NCBI RefSeq assembly: GCF_030272615.1
Contig: NC_081413.1
Span: 21,020,501-21,084,500 of the forward strand
Source of the DNA: Cryptomeria japonica
Taxonomy: Eukaryota > Streptophyta > Pinopsida > Cupressales > Cupressaceae
Reading direction: 5' to 3'
Length of the DNA stretch: 64,000 nucleotides
The notes beneath the pieces are model-generated. The model was not told the origin of the DNA and searched no databases. It saw only the letters and a list, made by a program, of their open reading frames with translations. Shown in pieces: positions 11,346 to 20,730 of this stretch (position 1 is the first letter of the stretch; every line of letters begins with the position of its first letter). The position numbers and the translations under genes are program-made.

Positions 11346-11844
11346 AATTTGAAAAAATTGAGGGATTTTACGATCTGTAGATAGGCCAAATTAAAGTTGC
11401 AAATTCAAAATTGAACCCTATCAAGATTGTCGAAAAATGCAAAATTTGAATTTTGAAAAAGAGAGGGAAACTGAGATTTTGAATTTTATGATTTTAGAGG
11501 AAATGTCAAGAGCAATGCAAATTTTGAAATTTGAAAATTTACTCAATTTCACGCAAAATTCAATTTTGAAAGCGGAAATCAAAGTTGTTGTAATTAGGCA
11601 CTTAATTTCAAAAGTCACAAAATGCAAATATTTGAATAAAGCACTGAAATTTCGAATGAATGCAAATACAATTTTCAGATCTAAGACAGTAAGAACACAA
11701 TTTTGACACAAAATTTCAGTTTCGATAATTTTTGAATGATTAGGAGCCTTAGACCACGCAATCACAAGACCAACTTTGACTGTAATTTTGAAAGTGTTAT
11801 AATTGACAAAATCAGCCAAAATTCTGGATTTTAGCAGAAAAATA

Positions 11845-12000
11845 CAGCAAGATCTCGCTCCTGAAATTTTGGAAAAAATGTCGGGGACGATGGCGCTCGG
11901 AGTGCAACACGGTCCTCGCAACTTTTTTCCAAATTTTCAGGGATGAAAGATATTGTGATTTTATTGCGGAATCCAAAGTTACAGCCGATTTGGAGATGTT
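11845..12000 (-). repeat. Leader module, copy 2
   Basis: The core is at 11,881-11,915 (GGGGACGATGGCGCTCGGAG then TGCAACACGGTCC). It is longer than copy 1 in its match to Gy-B, since it also shares GATTTGGAGATGTTTTGA-like sequence at about 11,978-11,996 with 53,650-53,667. Confidence 0.75.
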
Positions 12001-12287
12001 TTGATCGGTCAAATTGTCGGACAAAGGTTGAATCAAGAGGGTTTCAAAAATTAGGGTTTTGACTTTTAACCACTTAATTTTCAGAATTAAAGCACAAATA
12101 TGAATTGATAATTTGTAATAGAAGGACAGATCTGAAACAAGCATTAACATTTAGACATTTCGCAAGTTTAATTACTAAAAAGAAATTTTAGGGTTTTAAT
12201 GCAATCACCTCTAAAACTTTGCAAAAGATCAAACATGGAAATGTAATCAATTTTTTCAGATCTAAGCATGAAAAATCAAAAAGGATG

Positions 12288-12306
12288 TTCACGTCGGGTT
12301 CACCAA
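12288..12306 (-). promoter_or_regulatory. Primer-binding site of Gy-A
   Basis: On the minus strand TTGGTGAACCCGACGTGAA begins two bases after the LTR end. The TGG start fits pairing with a tRNA CCA tail. The same 19 bases occur in Gy-B (63,414-63,432) and Gy-C (18,046-18,064). I could not assign the tRNA species with confidence. Confidence 0.85.
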
Positions 12307-13173
12307 AATGTAAAGCGGAAAATCGCGGTCGAACCCTAGTTGGTCTCCCCTCTTCTAACTCCTAGGAGAGAGAAGGGAGGTTCGCTAGGATTCGATGGGT
12401 TTTCACTTAGGGGGAAGACTTTACATTCAAAAGAGGGGTTGAAACTCATAAGATTCAATCCCACACGATGTAAGATTGGATGCTAAATGAATTTCAAGGG
12501 TTAGGAAAGCAAGGCTACCCTCTTTTGTAAAGAATGTTGATTAAGGAAATTAAGCTAAGGATGCATAGAAAGTCATAAAGATTCACTTATAAACTGAGTT
12601 CGGGTTATAGGATGAAGCTGCGGACCTGGAATTAGCAGTAAAATGTCGATACGGCGCTGTCCTGCAAATTTGAGCAAAAGTTGTCGGGACGATGGCGCCC
12701 GGCGCCACGGTCCTCCGAAAAATCCGCGAAACGAAGGGGGATCTGTTCGTCTCTGCACAAGGATTCCAGATCTTCAATTTCAGCCGCGTACCTGCAACCT
12801 ACACACAGAAAAGCGAAGACGATTGGGGGGTTAGGGATTAGGGGTTTGCCTTTAGGTCAAACCCCGGTTTTGGAATTAACTAAGAAATGAGCAAGTGCTG
12901 TAAATGTAAATGACTGTAATGTAAAACAAGTACTAATACCTTGTTCTAAGGATGTTTGTATCCTTATGTGCAAAGGTTTAGATGTTTTATGTTGTAGTAT
13001 GTAGTATGAAGTATGTGATCTCCTCTTCAATGGTTGAATCCTTGTCTTGAATGCAACACTTAGCCTTGAATGGAGACTTGGAATGATCAGTGGCTTGAAT
13101 GCTTGAATGCTTGAATGCTTGAGTATAATTTCCAGGCTTTTTCCATCATCATCGAATGAAAGAGGAAAATGTA

Positions 13174-13182
13174 GTTTATATA
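13174..13182 (-). promoter_or_regulatory. TATA box in Gy-A 5' LTR
   Basis: TATATAAAC on the minus strand lies upstream of the R/U5 part of the transcribed LTR. It is the promoter copy that would drive gag. Confidence 0.6.
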
Positions 13183-13301
13183 CTTGTCATTTAGGGCTGA
13201 TAGACTGATTTTCCCGACCTTAGGCCGACCAGGGAAGTATATTTCCAAATTGCAATCAAAAAGACCCGATATCACTTAGGAAACCGGGCCCAAAATAGGA
13301 C

Positions 13302-13363
13302 CCAGGGACCAGGGCGCTGGGCGCCTTGGTCCTGAGGGACCAGGGCGCTGGGCGCTCTGGTCC
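13302..13363. repeat. GGGACC-GGCGCC palindromic units, two copies
   Basis: Two tandem units of GGGACCAGGGCGCTGGGCGC followed by a GGTCC end are joined by TGA. The other LTR has one unit. LTRs are identical at insertion, so one copy changed unit number afterwards. Confidence 0.85.
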
Positions 13364-13535
13364 CACCTCCCAGGACATCAGGGTGCAAGGAGGTTCAGGC
13401 CAGGGTGCTTGAAAAATGCAGTTTTCAGTGTCGTGAGCGAGTTTTGGGGTCTCCATTCAGGTTGCGTGTTGCGTCGCCATCGTGAAGACCGAAATGCAGT
13501 CGAAATTGCAAGTGTCGCAATTTTAGGACGCTACA

Positions 13536-13540
13536 CCTTC
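13536..13540. repeat. Target-site duplication of Gy-A (right copy)
   Basis: CCTTC is identical to 5,753-5,757. Confidence 0.95.
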
Positions 13541-15786
13541 CACTATTCATTTTTTTTGAGATCAGCATTACTAACTCCTTGCATTTTCTCAGAGTTTTCT
13601 CAAAGTTCAAAGTCTTTTGTACTCTTGTTGCTATCTCTTCCCTAGTTTTCTTATTTCTTGATAGCCTACCCCTAGGTCTTTTGGAGATTGAACACACTAT
13701 GATCTTTGACATGTCTTCCTATGTTTCGGAGATTGGCAAGGACAAAACCTGGTCCTCCGCGAAATCCTCATCTTCTTTTTGGTTTGGGTCCTCTTCTAGG
13801 TCTGAAAGGTCATTCGGCACTACACCTTCTTCTAGTTCTATTCCTTCAAATATTTCATTAGATACCTCCAAAAGGATATTATCCACAAAGTATTCTATAT
13901 CTTTCTCCATTAACCCCTGTGCTTTGAGACTCTTTAGTTGTGCTTCATCTAGCTTTAGAATGTTAACACTAGTGCTCTTATCTTTGTCAGTGCAAGGTTC
14001 CTTAAGATGGTTATCTAGAACTTTTAAAATTCCGTCCTCACCATACCCCAAATGACCACTGACCAATAAGTGCTTGTTATCTGCTTGAGAGTCCCCATCC
14101 TCCACCTCATGATCGATATTTGCTACTACCAGTTTCCTTATATCAATTAGTATTTATCCTTTTTCTACTTGACACTCTATGCTTGGCTCCACTCTTAGTG
14201 ATTTCCCTTCCTTCATCATTTTTTATTCATTTGGGGAGGTATTATCCATTCTTGACTCTTGAAGGCCAGCCGTGTAATCTATACCATGTTCCTCCTATTT
14301 CCTCATCTTGGTGAGATCCATTGGCTATTTATCCATCTCAGTACTCCCAATTTGATGAGGTAGAGTACTTTCATTAGGGACTACATAACACTGGTATTTG
14401 TTATTATTTATTATCTTATCACTATCTTCTACATCAAGATTTCACATGACACCCCCAACTAGGATTGCTTGCCTAAGAGGTGGAATCACATGGGCTTCAT
14501 CATTGGGATGATGGTGTATGCCGCAAATTTTATCCTCTATATTAACCAAGCCAATAGTTTCCTGGGAGACACCCTCTTGGTGATTCGAACTTTGGGTATT
14601 AACTTCCTCTAAGGTGTCCATCCCCTCTTCCATTCTCATCAATCTCTTCGAACATCTTTGAGGCTACAATGTGTGATCTAGGCATGCCTTATCAACCTTG
14701 CTCTTTGCAGACCCACATTGAGAGATCAAGTACCCTAGTTTATGTTGTCTTTCTAAAACCCTCTCAGGTTTATCTATAACAACCTTCTGGATAGTCTCCC
14801 CAAACTTTGAAGTGAACATTGCCTCATTTGGCTAGTCTTTTTTGCTATCTTTTAGAATGCAAATACATACTGGGTGATTACAGTAAAAAAAGTGAGTAGA
14901 TCCAGTATAATATAGATTCCAAGTGAATTCCCAACCATTTCAAGAATCTCAACGTCTCTAAATTCCAAGTGCAAAGAAGGGAAAGACACCCATATTGGAA
15001 AGAAAGAGACTTCCTTATGATTTGCTTCAAATTTTGGAGTCCAAATCTGAGTAAATAAACCCCTTCATTCAACAAACCAATCCTTTTTCCTATGAGCTAG
15101 ATCCCTATATTCTTTTTCCTCAAAGAGTACTATGAAATACCCATTCCCATAATCAATGCAAAAGGATTCTACTACCCCTTCCCAATTCTGATCCACCCAT
15201 TGAGAAATACCTACTTGATCAGGGGAGAAAACATGGATCTTACCTATTAAGGAACGATGACAATAAATCTTTGATCTAGGTGTTTAGTAATTTGTCAAGG
15301 ATAAAAATCCTATGAGGTTCATCCCTTTTCCCCCTATGTTTATTGCAGCTGATTCTCAAGGTGACCATAATCATCTTCATTAGCATCCTTTGTCCCCTGT
15401 CTTCTGTTTTCTTGATGATTCCTCTGAAGCCCTCGATCTCGTTGATTCCTTGTCCCATCTTGGACCCATATTTCTGTCATCTTTAGATTGAAGGAAACTC
15501 CTTCCAATGGGATGTTATTAGGGTGTGTAGGCGGGTCTAGTTTTGGAGATTCCGATTCGCATATATCGAAGATTGGTTGTTTCCTTGCCATGGTTATTTG
15601 CCGTTGCCTTCGCAAAATGATTCTTGTAATCTGAAACTGAAATCCATTTCTCCAATCCACATTCCACCCATCTCTATTACCATGTCTGACATAACTGCGA
15701 CCTTGAAAATCTTGAGAATTTTTCCCCCTCTGCAAACCCCAATGGTTACTTGGAGACCTTTCTCGCTCCATATTGATGTTGTACAA
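13541..15786 (-). pseudogene. LINE ORF1 pseudogene (RNA-binding protein)
   Basis: This is the remnant of the first LINE protein, which in plants binds LINE RNA. From the amino end: a charged N-terminal part (15,340-15,786, with a start at 15,786 or at the internal ATG near 15,590); a segment near 14,880-15,020 whose minus strand reads IWVSFPSLHLEF and then GNSLGIYI, a pattern typical of the DUF4283-type domain of plant LINE ORF1; an acidic stretch at 13,719-14,105; and a basic tail (RPRGRLSRNKK) at 13,560-13,690. That tail frame continues past Gy-A to the ORF1 stop at 5,723-5,725. Several stops and frame changes break it. The DUF4283 call is mine from motif shape only. Confidence 0.65.
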
Positions 15787-16640
15787 AACAAACCTAAGGG
15801 AATGAACTTCCCAACTAACTAAAATACAAAATAATTACATTATTAAATGTAAACCTTATTTCCTATCAAACTTCACAGTCTAGGTAAATGGCCTAATTAT
15901 ACAACTTGCATCGACATCAAGCAAACTTATTTGTCAAGGAAAATGTCTTTATTATCAAACTTCTGTCAAAATCAACCCAAACTTTTCATATCTAATTAAA
16001 TGTTCTAATTATCTAACAATAGTTATGAATTGAGACATTCTCAATTACCCATATGCATACCAATTCTCTTATGGATTGAAAATAATTCAATCATCCATAG
16101 TAACATATTTCTAAAACTATGAACTGGGACAAACTCACTGATCCATAGACACCACTCACCATGTTTTTAAATTGAGACAAACTCAATTATGTGCAAACTA
16201 AAACAATTGCTATATAGGTTGAGAGTGTAGTCACATAAATCTGTCCACTTAATTAAATGAATATTTAGTATTTATTTGATTATTTAACCATCAATCAATA
16301 ATTAATTAAATTAATATTTAATTAATTCATCTTAACCCTCTTCTCTTATTAATTAAATAAATTATTCAATTTATCTGATTTAATTCACTTAACCAAATTC
16401 AAACCATTAATTAAATAAATAAATCATATTTTTTTAATTAAATCTTCTCCCACATTTAAATAAATTAAAATTTATTTAAATCCCCCAAAATCTCATCTCT
16501 CACATTTAAATAAATTAACATTTATTTAAATCACCTTTATCCTCCACCCACTTGCATTTTCCTACAAATGCAAGTTGCACAACTATTTTAAATAAATAAA
16601 TTATTTATTTAAAATCATATTTATCCTCCCCCACTTGAAA

Positions 16641-16862
16641 CCTTTAATGGTTTCCCTTAAAGTCCTCAAACTTAATGGCTTCCTTCTAGAGTCTTCTCAA
16701 GCCTTTAATGGTTTCCCTTAAAGTCTTCAAACTTAATGGCTTCCTTCTAGAGTCTTCTTAAGCCTTTACTGGTTTCCCTTAAAGTCTTCAAACTTAATGG
16801 CTTCCTTCTAGAGTCTTCTCAATCCTTTAATGGTTTCCCTCAAAGTCTTCAAACATTTAATG
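16641..16862. repeat. 61-bp tandem repeat, about 3.6 copies
   Basis: Units start at 16,641, 16,702, 16,763 and 16,824, each with CCTTTAATGGTTTCCCTTAA followed by AGTCTTCAAACTTAATGGC. Copies differ at only a few bases. The array lies in the presumed U3 of Gy-C, so it may be an enhancer-type array (inference). Confidence 0.95.
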
Positions 16863-17630
16863 CTTTATCTTCCTTTTTCTCATGTAAATAAATTAAGATT
16901 TATTTAAATAAAATCCAAAATTCACATTCACATTTAAAAAAATTAATATTTATTTAAATATCTATCCAAATGCAAATTACACCATTTAATTGAAATAAAT
17001 GATTTTATTTTAATTGAAAATCCAAAAATTCCTCCCACTTGCATTCTTCTACAAAATCCACTTGCATGCCTAAATCCCTTCTAGATTCTTCTAACTCCTT
17101 CTAATTATCCTAATTCACCCCCTAAATATTGTCACATTCCTAAGCAACTTGGAGTCTCTTCTTAAAGCCCTCAAAGTCTTTGAAAGGCATTTAAGGCTTT
17201 AAGTCTTCAAATGGTTAACCTCTAAAGTCTTCCAAACCATTAAAGGCTCTTACATAACCATTTATGGTTAACTCACCTTTTACCTTTGGTTAGACACTTT
17301 CCTCTAACTTAACCATGCTTTTGACTCATGGGTCTCTTAATAGCATTTATTTCTTTGACTAAGGTAACCATTTAACCCTTGCACATTCATTTATCCCTTG
17401 GATAAAAGGAATATCCTTTAACCTAACCCTAACCCAACCCCCTAGGGTAACCATCATGTCCCCTCAAACATTTAATGCTCCTTATCTCTCCTCTCAAGCC
17501 TCCTCATGGTGACACTTGTCAACATGGGATTGGGTTGAAAGTCTCACATGGATTGAATATCTTTCAATCCTAACCCTTATTAAGATTGCTCAATCTTAAC
17601 CCTTCATTTCCCCATTTCTTCTATAAATAG

Positions 17631-17640
17631 AACCCTTCTC
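17631..17640 (+). promoter_or_regulatory. TATA box of Gy-C LTR
   Basis: CTATAAATAG with GC-richer flanks lies about 410 bp upstream of the PBS. It is probably the Gy-C core promoter, with R starting near 17,665. Confidence 0.65.
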
Positions 17641-18045
17641 CTCAAGCAAAGAAGGAAGCATTAGAGTATTGTTGTTATATTGGTATTAACATAGAGCTTT
17701 TTCATAGAATCACTATCTACACTTGCATAGCATTTTCTTATCATATTCAACCATCTTGAATCTCCATATGACATCCATGGCTAGTGCTAAAAGCTGAGAG
17801 CTACACTCATGTGGAACTTGGAGAGGACAAAAACAAGGCAGGAGCAACTATGAGCATCTTGATTAGCATTTGGAAGAGTATAGTTTATCTATTCTATGTT
17901 TGTATGCTTTCTATTTCATGCTTAATATCTCTCTTGATATGCCTGTTTAGGATAATCTTTTGTTGCTAACACTAACGTTTGTTTATTGTGCTCTTATGTG
18001 TGTTGCTATGAAACAGATTTTCTAATCCTTTTTGCAGAGCATCAT

Positions 18046-18064
18046 TTGGTGAACCCGACGTGAA
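18046..18064 (+). promoter_or_regulatory. Primer-binding site of Gy-C
   Basis: TTGGTGAACCCGACGTGAA is identical to the Gy-A and Gy-B sites but on the plus strand. It fixes the orientation of Gy-C and the 3' edge of its LTR. Confidence 0.85.
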
Positions 18065-20730
18065 TCAAAGAGAAATAATTTTGAAGACTTCCAACTTTTG
18101 AATGTTTTAATTGACACATAGGTCATTCTCTTGCACTTTGGTTCTCAGTTTAGCACCTTTGCAAATTGATACTTCAGCACTATTGTCTATTCTGTTGCTC
18201 TTCCATGTTAAATAGTACTTTTGTTTTCACACAGAGTAGAGCTATTGTAACTGAGAGTTGTAAGAAAATTCGTTGTAACCGAAAACCAAAATTTTTAGGC
18301 TTGTAGAAGCCCACCAAAATAGGCAGATTTTTCTAACTTATTATCTTTTGTGCAGGTTTTAACTAATCCCTACAATAGGATTTTTTTAAGCAATTTTAGC
18401 TTAGGAAATAAATTTGTTCATATTGCTATCTTTGTCTTCCAAGTTAGGATAAAATAAATTCATTTTCCTTTTGGGTTAAAGTCAACTACACTTTCATTTG
18501 GAGTTTTAAAAAGAACCACATCTTTCATTTAGAGCTCTAAAAAGAATCACACTTGTTCAAAGTTAAAAAGAGTCACAAAAACAAACACACAATTATTTTT
18601 TGCAAAGTTAGGAACAAATTCTTTTGGTGCTTAAAATCAACAAGGCAAATTTTATTTCTTGCATCAAACTAAAATTCACAATCAACACTTCATTTTGTGC
18701 AAGTTAAAAAGAATCCCCAATTTGTCAAAGTTTTTCTCAAATCAATTTACTTCAAGAAAAACGTGCTCTTAATTAAGTTGACTAGGATTTCCAATTCCTA
18801 GATTACAACACATTTTGCCATTGAAGGATAAAAAGAACACCATGACTGTTGGAACAACATCTCCAATTAGATAGAACATCATTGCAATGACAAGTTAAGA
18901 AGAACAAGTGCATTTCGTATTTGGCACACTTGTACAAAAAGAGTTTGTCGAGTGGTCCTACTTATAACACACACTATCCTCTCCCTTGGCTTTCGTGGTC
19001 CTAGGTGCAAGAGAAAAGTGTTAGTAACACTCAAGTTTTATCTTTTTAAGAGAGGTCTGCCAAGAGATCAATCACTCTTGGGAATGACCTTGCCCGGTAA
19101 ATCCTTCGAGCCACTATAGAAATCAAGTGAGAGTGAAAGCTGTAGCCTTGGGTATAGTTGTTCCTATAGTGTAACTTGCCGAAAGGACAAATGGGCCCCG
19201 CCACAAGTTACAAGGCTCATAACTAAGTCACTGCAAAATGAACTTATGTCGAAAAACATAAAAAATTACTAAACACCTTTTAAGTAGTAGCCCACCTGTT
19301 CTATTAATTGAGGATATTTGTGATAAATTCAACGCAAAAGCATAGAAGGTTTTGCTCCCAAGACACTCACCATACATATTTCCTTGAGTAGAAAAATAGC
19401 TTTTTAAAAGGTTACTTGTAGCCCGATAAAAGTGGTGACTCCCCCATCATAGGGATCATCTATTTGTTATGCTCATGCAAGACTTAATATATCACATCCT
19501 TACCTACCACAGTGGGATTCATAAGGTATGTAGTACCAAAGTCAAAGAAATATCAAGATGTGGGCTAAACTTATCACAACTGGCCATTTGACCTTAGGGA
19601 TGAAGATTGTTTGAAGTGTTTTCATTTTGAGTCAAGACCAGTGCAAATTGAGCCGACTTCAGGCTTTGGAAAATGCCTAAAATATATTTGAAGGAAAGGG
19701 TCATAAAAAGTTCCAAAGATTGGGTTGATCTAGACCCATACTTACTTGTCCCTTTTTAGGCAACATTCTTGTGTTTGTGTTCTTGCTTTGTTTTCTTGTC
19801 AAAGAAACATCATAAATCCAAATCAGAACAAGTATTCATCCAACACCAACTTTTTCAAAAACACAAAATATCAAAAACAAAAAAACAATCAACGAAAAGT
19901 ATCAAACTATATGACCATTCTTCACATCTTGAGAAAGAAGAATCTTCATCAACACATCAACTTCAAGAAAAGACCATTGAGCTCAAAGGCTTTTATCAAA
20001 AGGAGGAAATTCTTCTATCTTAATAGAAAAATCTTTGTGTCTCATAGAACCTTCTTGCATCACATGCATCTATACCTTCAAGGGAAATCAAATGAGTTTG
20101 ATAAAGAATCATTCAACCACGGAGCTTTTACTCAACATAGAGCTTTGAGTTATCATCAAAATAAGGGAGGCAAGATCAATCTTGCCTTATTTCTAGATAT
20201 TTGTATCACATATAACTCATCTAGGGAAGAACCACCAACCCCTAAACAAGAAGAGGAAGAATTTGTTCCTTTTGTAACACAAAGTTTCTATTGAAGTTAA
20301 ACATCTCATAAATTATCACATTCATATCTCATCAAATCCATTCCAACTCTCAAAACATCAAAAGGTTTTTGTCCTAAGTTCTATTTTGATATTGCTTGAA
20401 TCAAACACAAACACATCACTTTTTAGAGTGTCTCTACATCTAGGATAAACTCATCCTAACAGGCATTTCTACACAGGTTAAAACTAGTCTATGAGTGAAT
20501 CCTCTCATTACTAGGTAGTTGAGTCTGTAACACATCTCAGATCTCTCTAAACCTTATCACATCAAACTTTGTCAATCAAACAAAACAAGCAATTCAAGAA
20601 GGAACTTTGGTACCATCTACCTTTAGTGCTGGACATTCATATGAAAAGCACTTCACCAAACATCAATCTTTCATTCCATCACCAACTCATCATCATTTTC
20701 ATCAAACTTCAACAAAAACTTGTAAACAAA
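18065..20730 (+). other. Long leader of Gy-C
   Basis: About 2.7 kb separates PBS and gag, rich in short A/T words. One frame at 19,746-20,294 (182 codons, Lys/Asn/His-rich, ending in an acidic PTPKQEEEEF tail) is long for chance, but it starts at TTG, not ATG. Ogre-type elements carry an extra ORF before gag, so this could be a remnant of one; I do not recognise the protein. The overlapping frame at 19,769-20,023 is a shadow of it. Confidence 0.4.

Larger units (their letters stand above)
11135..12287 (-). other. Gy-A leader with two copies of an LTR-derived module
   Basis: The untranslated leader of about 1.15 kb lies between the PBS and the gag start. It contains two diverged direct copies of a module of about 120-170 bp (around 11,225-11,345 and 11,845-12,000). 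Each holds a GGGAC...GGCGCTCGGAGTGC...GGTCC core. A related module lies in the Gy-B LTR at about 53,520-53,690, and an inverted one in the Gy-A LTR at 6,105-6,180. The module is likely to fold and could be a packaging or dimerisation signal (inference). Antisense frames at 11,421-11,921 and 11,812-12,150 are not supported as genes. Confidence 0.6.
5758..13535 (-). mobile_element. Gy-A: complete Ty3/gypsy (Tat-type) element with gag but no pol
   Basis: This is a full-length LTR retrotransposon on the minus strand. It has two near-identical LTRs with TG...CA ends, a perfect 5-bp target duplication, a PBS next to the right LTR, a polypurine tract next to the left LTR, and one long intact gag frame. 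The interior (6,954-12,308, about 5.4 kb) holds leader, gag and a 3' untranslated region; no reverse transcriptase, RNase H or integrase remnant is visible. I count about 15 substitutions plus one 31-bp length difference between the LTRs over about 1.2 kb (about 1.3 percent), so the insertion is much younger than its surroundings. It sits in an old LINE. It cannot move alone and would need Pol in trans. Confidence 0.93.
12309..13535 (-). repeat. Gy-A right LTR (5' LTR, promoter copy)
   Basis: This 1,227-bp LTR matches 5,758-6,953 with about 15 substitutions, 13 of them transitions, plus an extra 31-bp palindromic unit. The TATA box at 13,174-13,182 on the minus strand is intact, so this LTR could still drive the gag RNA. 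Confidence 0.95.
2985..15790 (-). mobile_element. L1-like LINE, split by a TIR element and by Gy-A
   Basis: A non-LTR retrotransposon reads on the minus strand in this order: ORF1 (15,786 to 13,541), then across the Gy-A insertion to the last codons of ORF1 and the ORF2 start at 5,726, then endonuclease and reverse transcriptase down to about 2,985. Without Gy-A and one copy of its target duplication, the ORF1 frame runs on to its stop and meets the ORF2 start in an ATGA overlap (5,723-5,726). The reverse transcriptase is in turn split by the 884-bp element at 3,329-4,212. Many stops and frameshifts show an old copy. Sequence left of about 2,985 no longer resembles reverse transcriptase. No 3' tail or target duplication was found. 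Confidence 0.8.
15791..18044 (+). repeat. Probable 5' LTR of Gy-C plus flank (left edge not found)
   Basis: The stretch ends in TCA just before the PBS at 18,046 and contains a good plus-strand TATA box at 17,631-17,640, so at least its right part is an LTR. The left part is extremely AT-rich with many AAATAAATT/AATTTATTT palindromes (16,430-16,520, 16,880-17,010) and a 61-bp tandem repeat. No second copy was found in the window, so the left edge is unknown and may lie anywhere between about 15,830 and 17,400. Confidence 0.5.

Noticed and set aside
11421-12150. Overlapping frames on both strands in the Gy-A leader
   Set aside because: Composition follows the AT-rich DNA, no motif is present, and the frames cross the duplicated module.
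12288-12306. Possible tRNA gene at the PBS-like sequence
   Set aside because: Only a 19-base match to a would-be tRNA 3' end is present. No cloverleaf can be drawn from the flanks.
15577-15822. 81-codon plus-strand frame
   Set aside because: It is the antisense shadow of the LINE ORF1 N terminus.
16641-16862. Regular repeats that might suggest a CRISPR array
   Set aside because: Units are continuous 61-bp tandem copies without unique spacers, and the DNA is plant.
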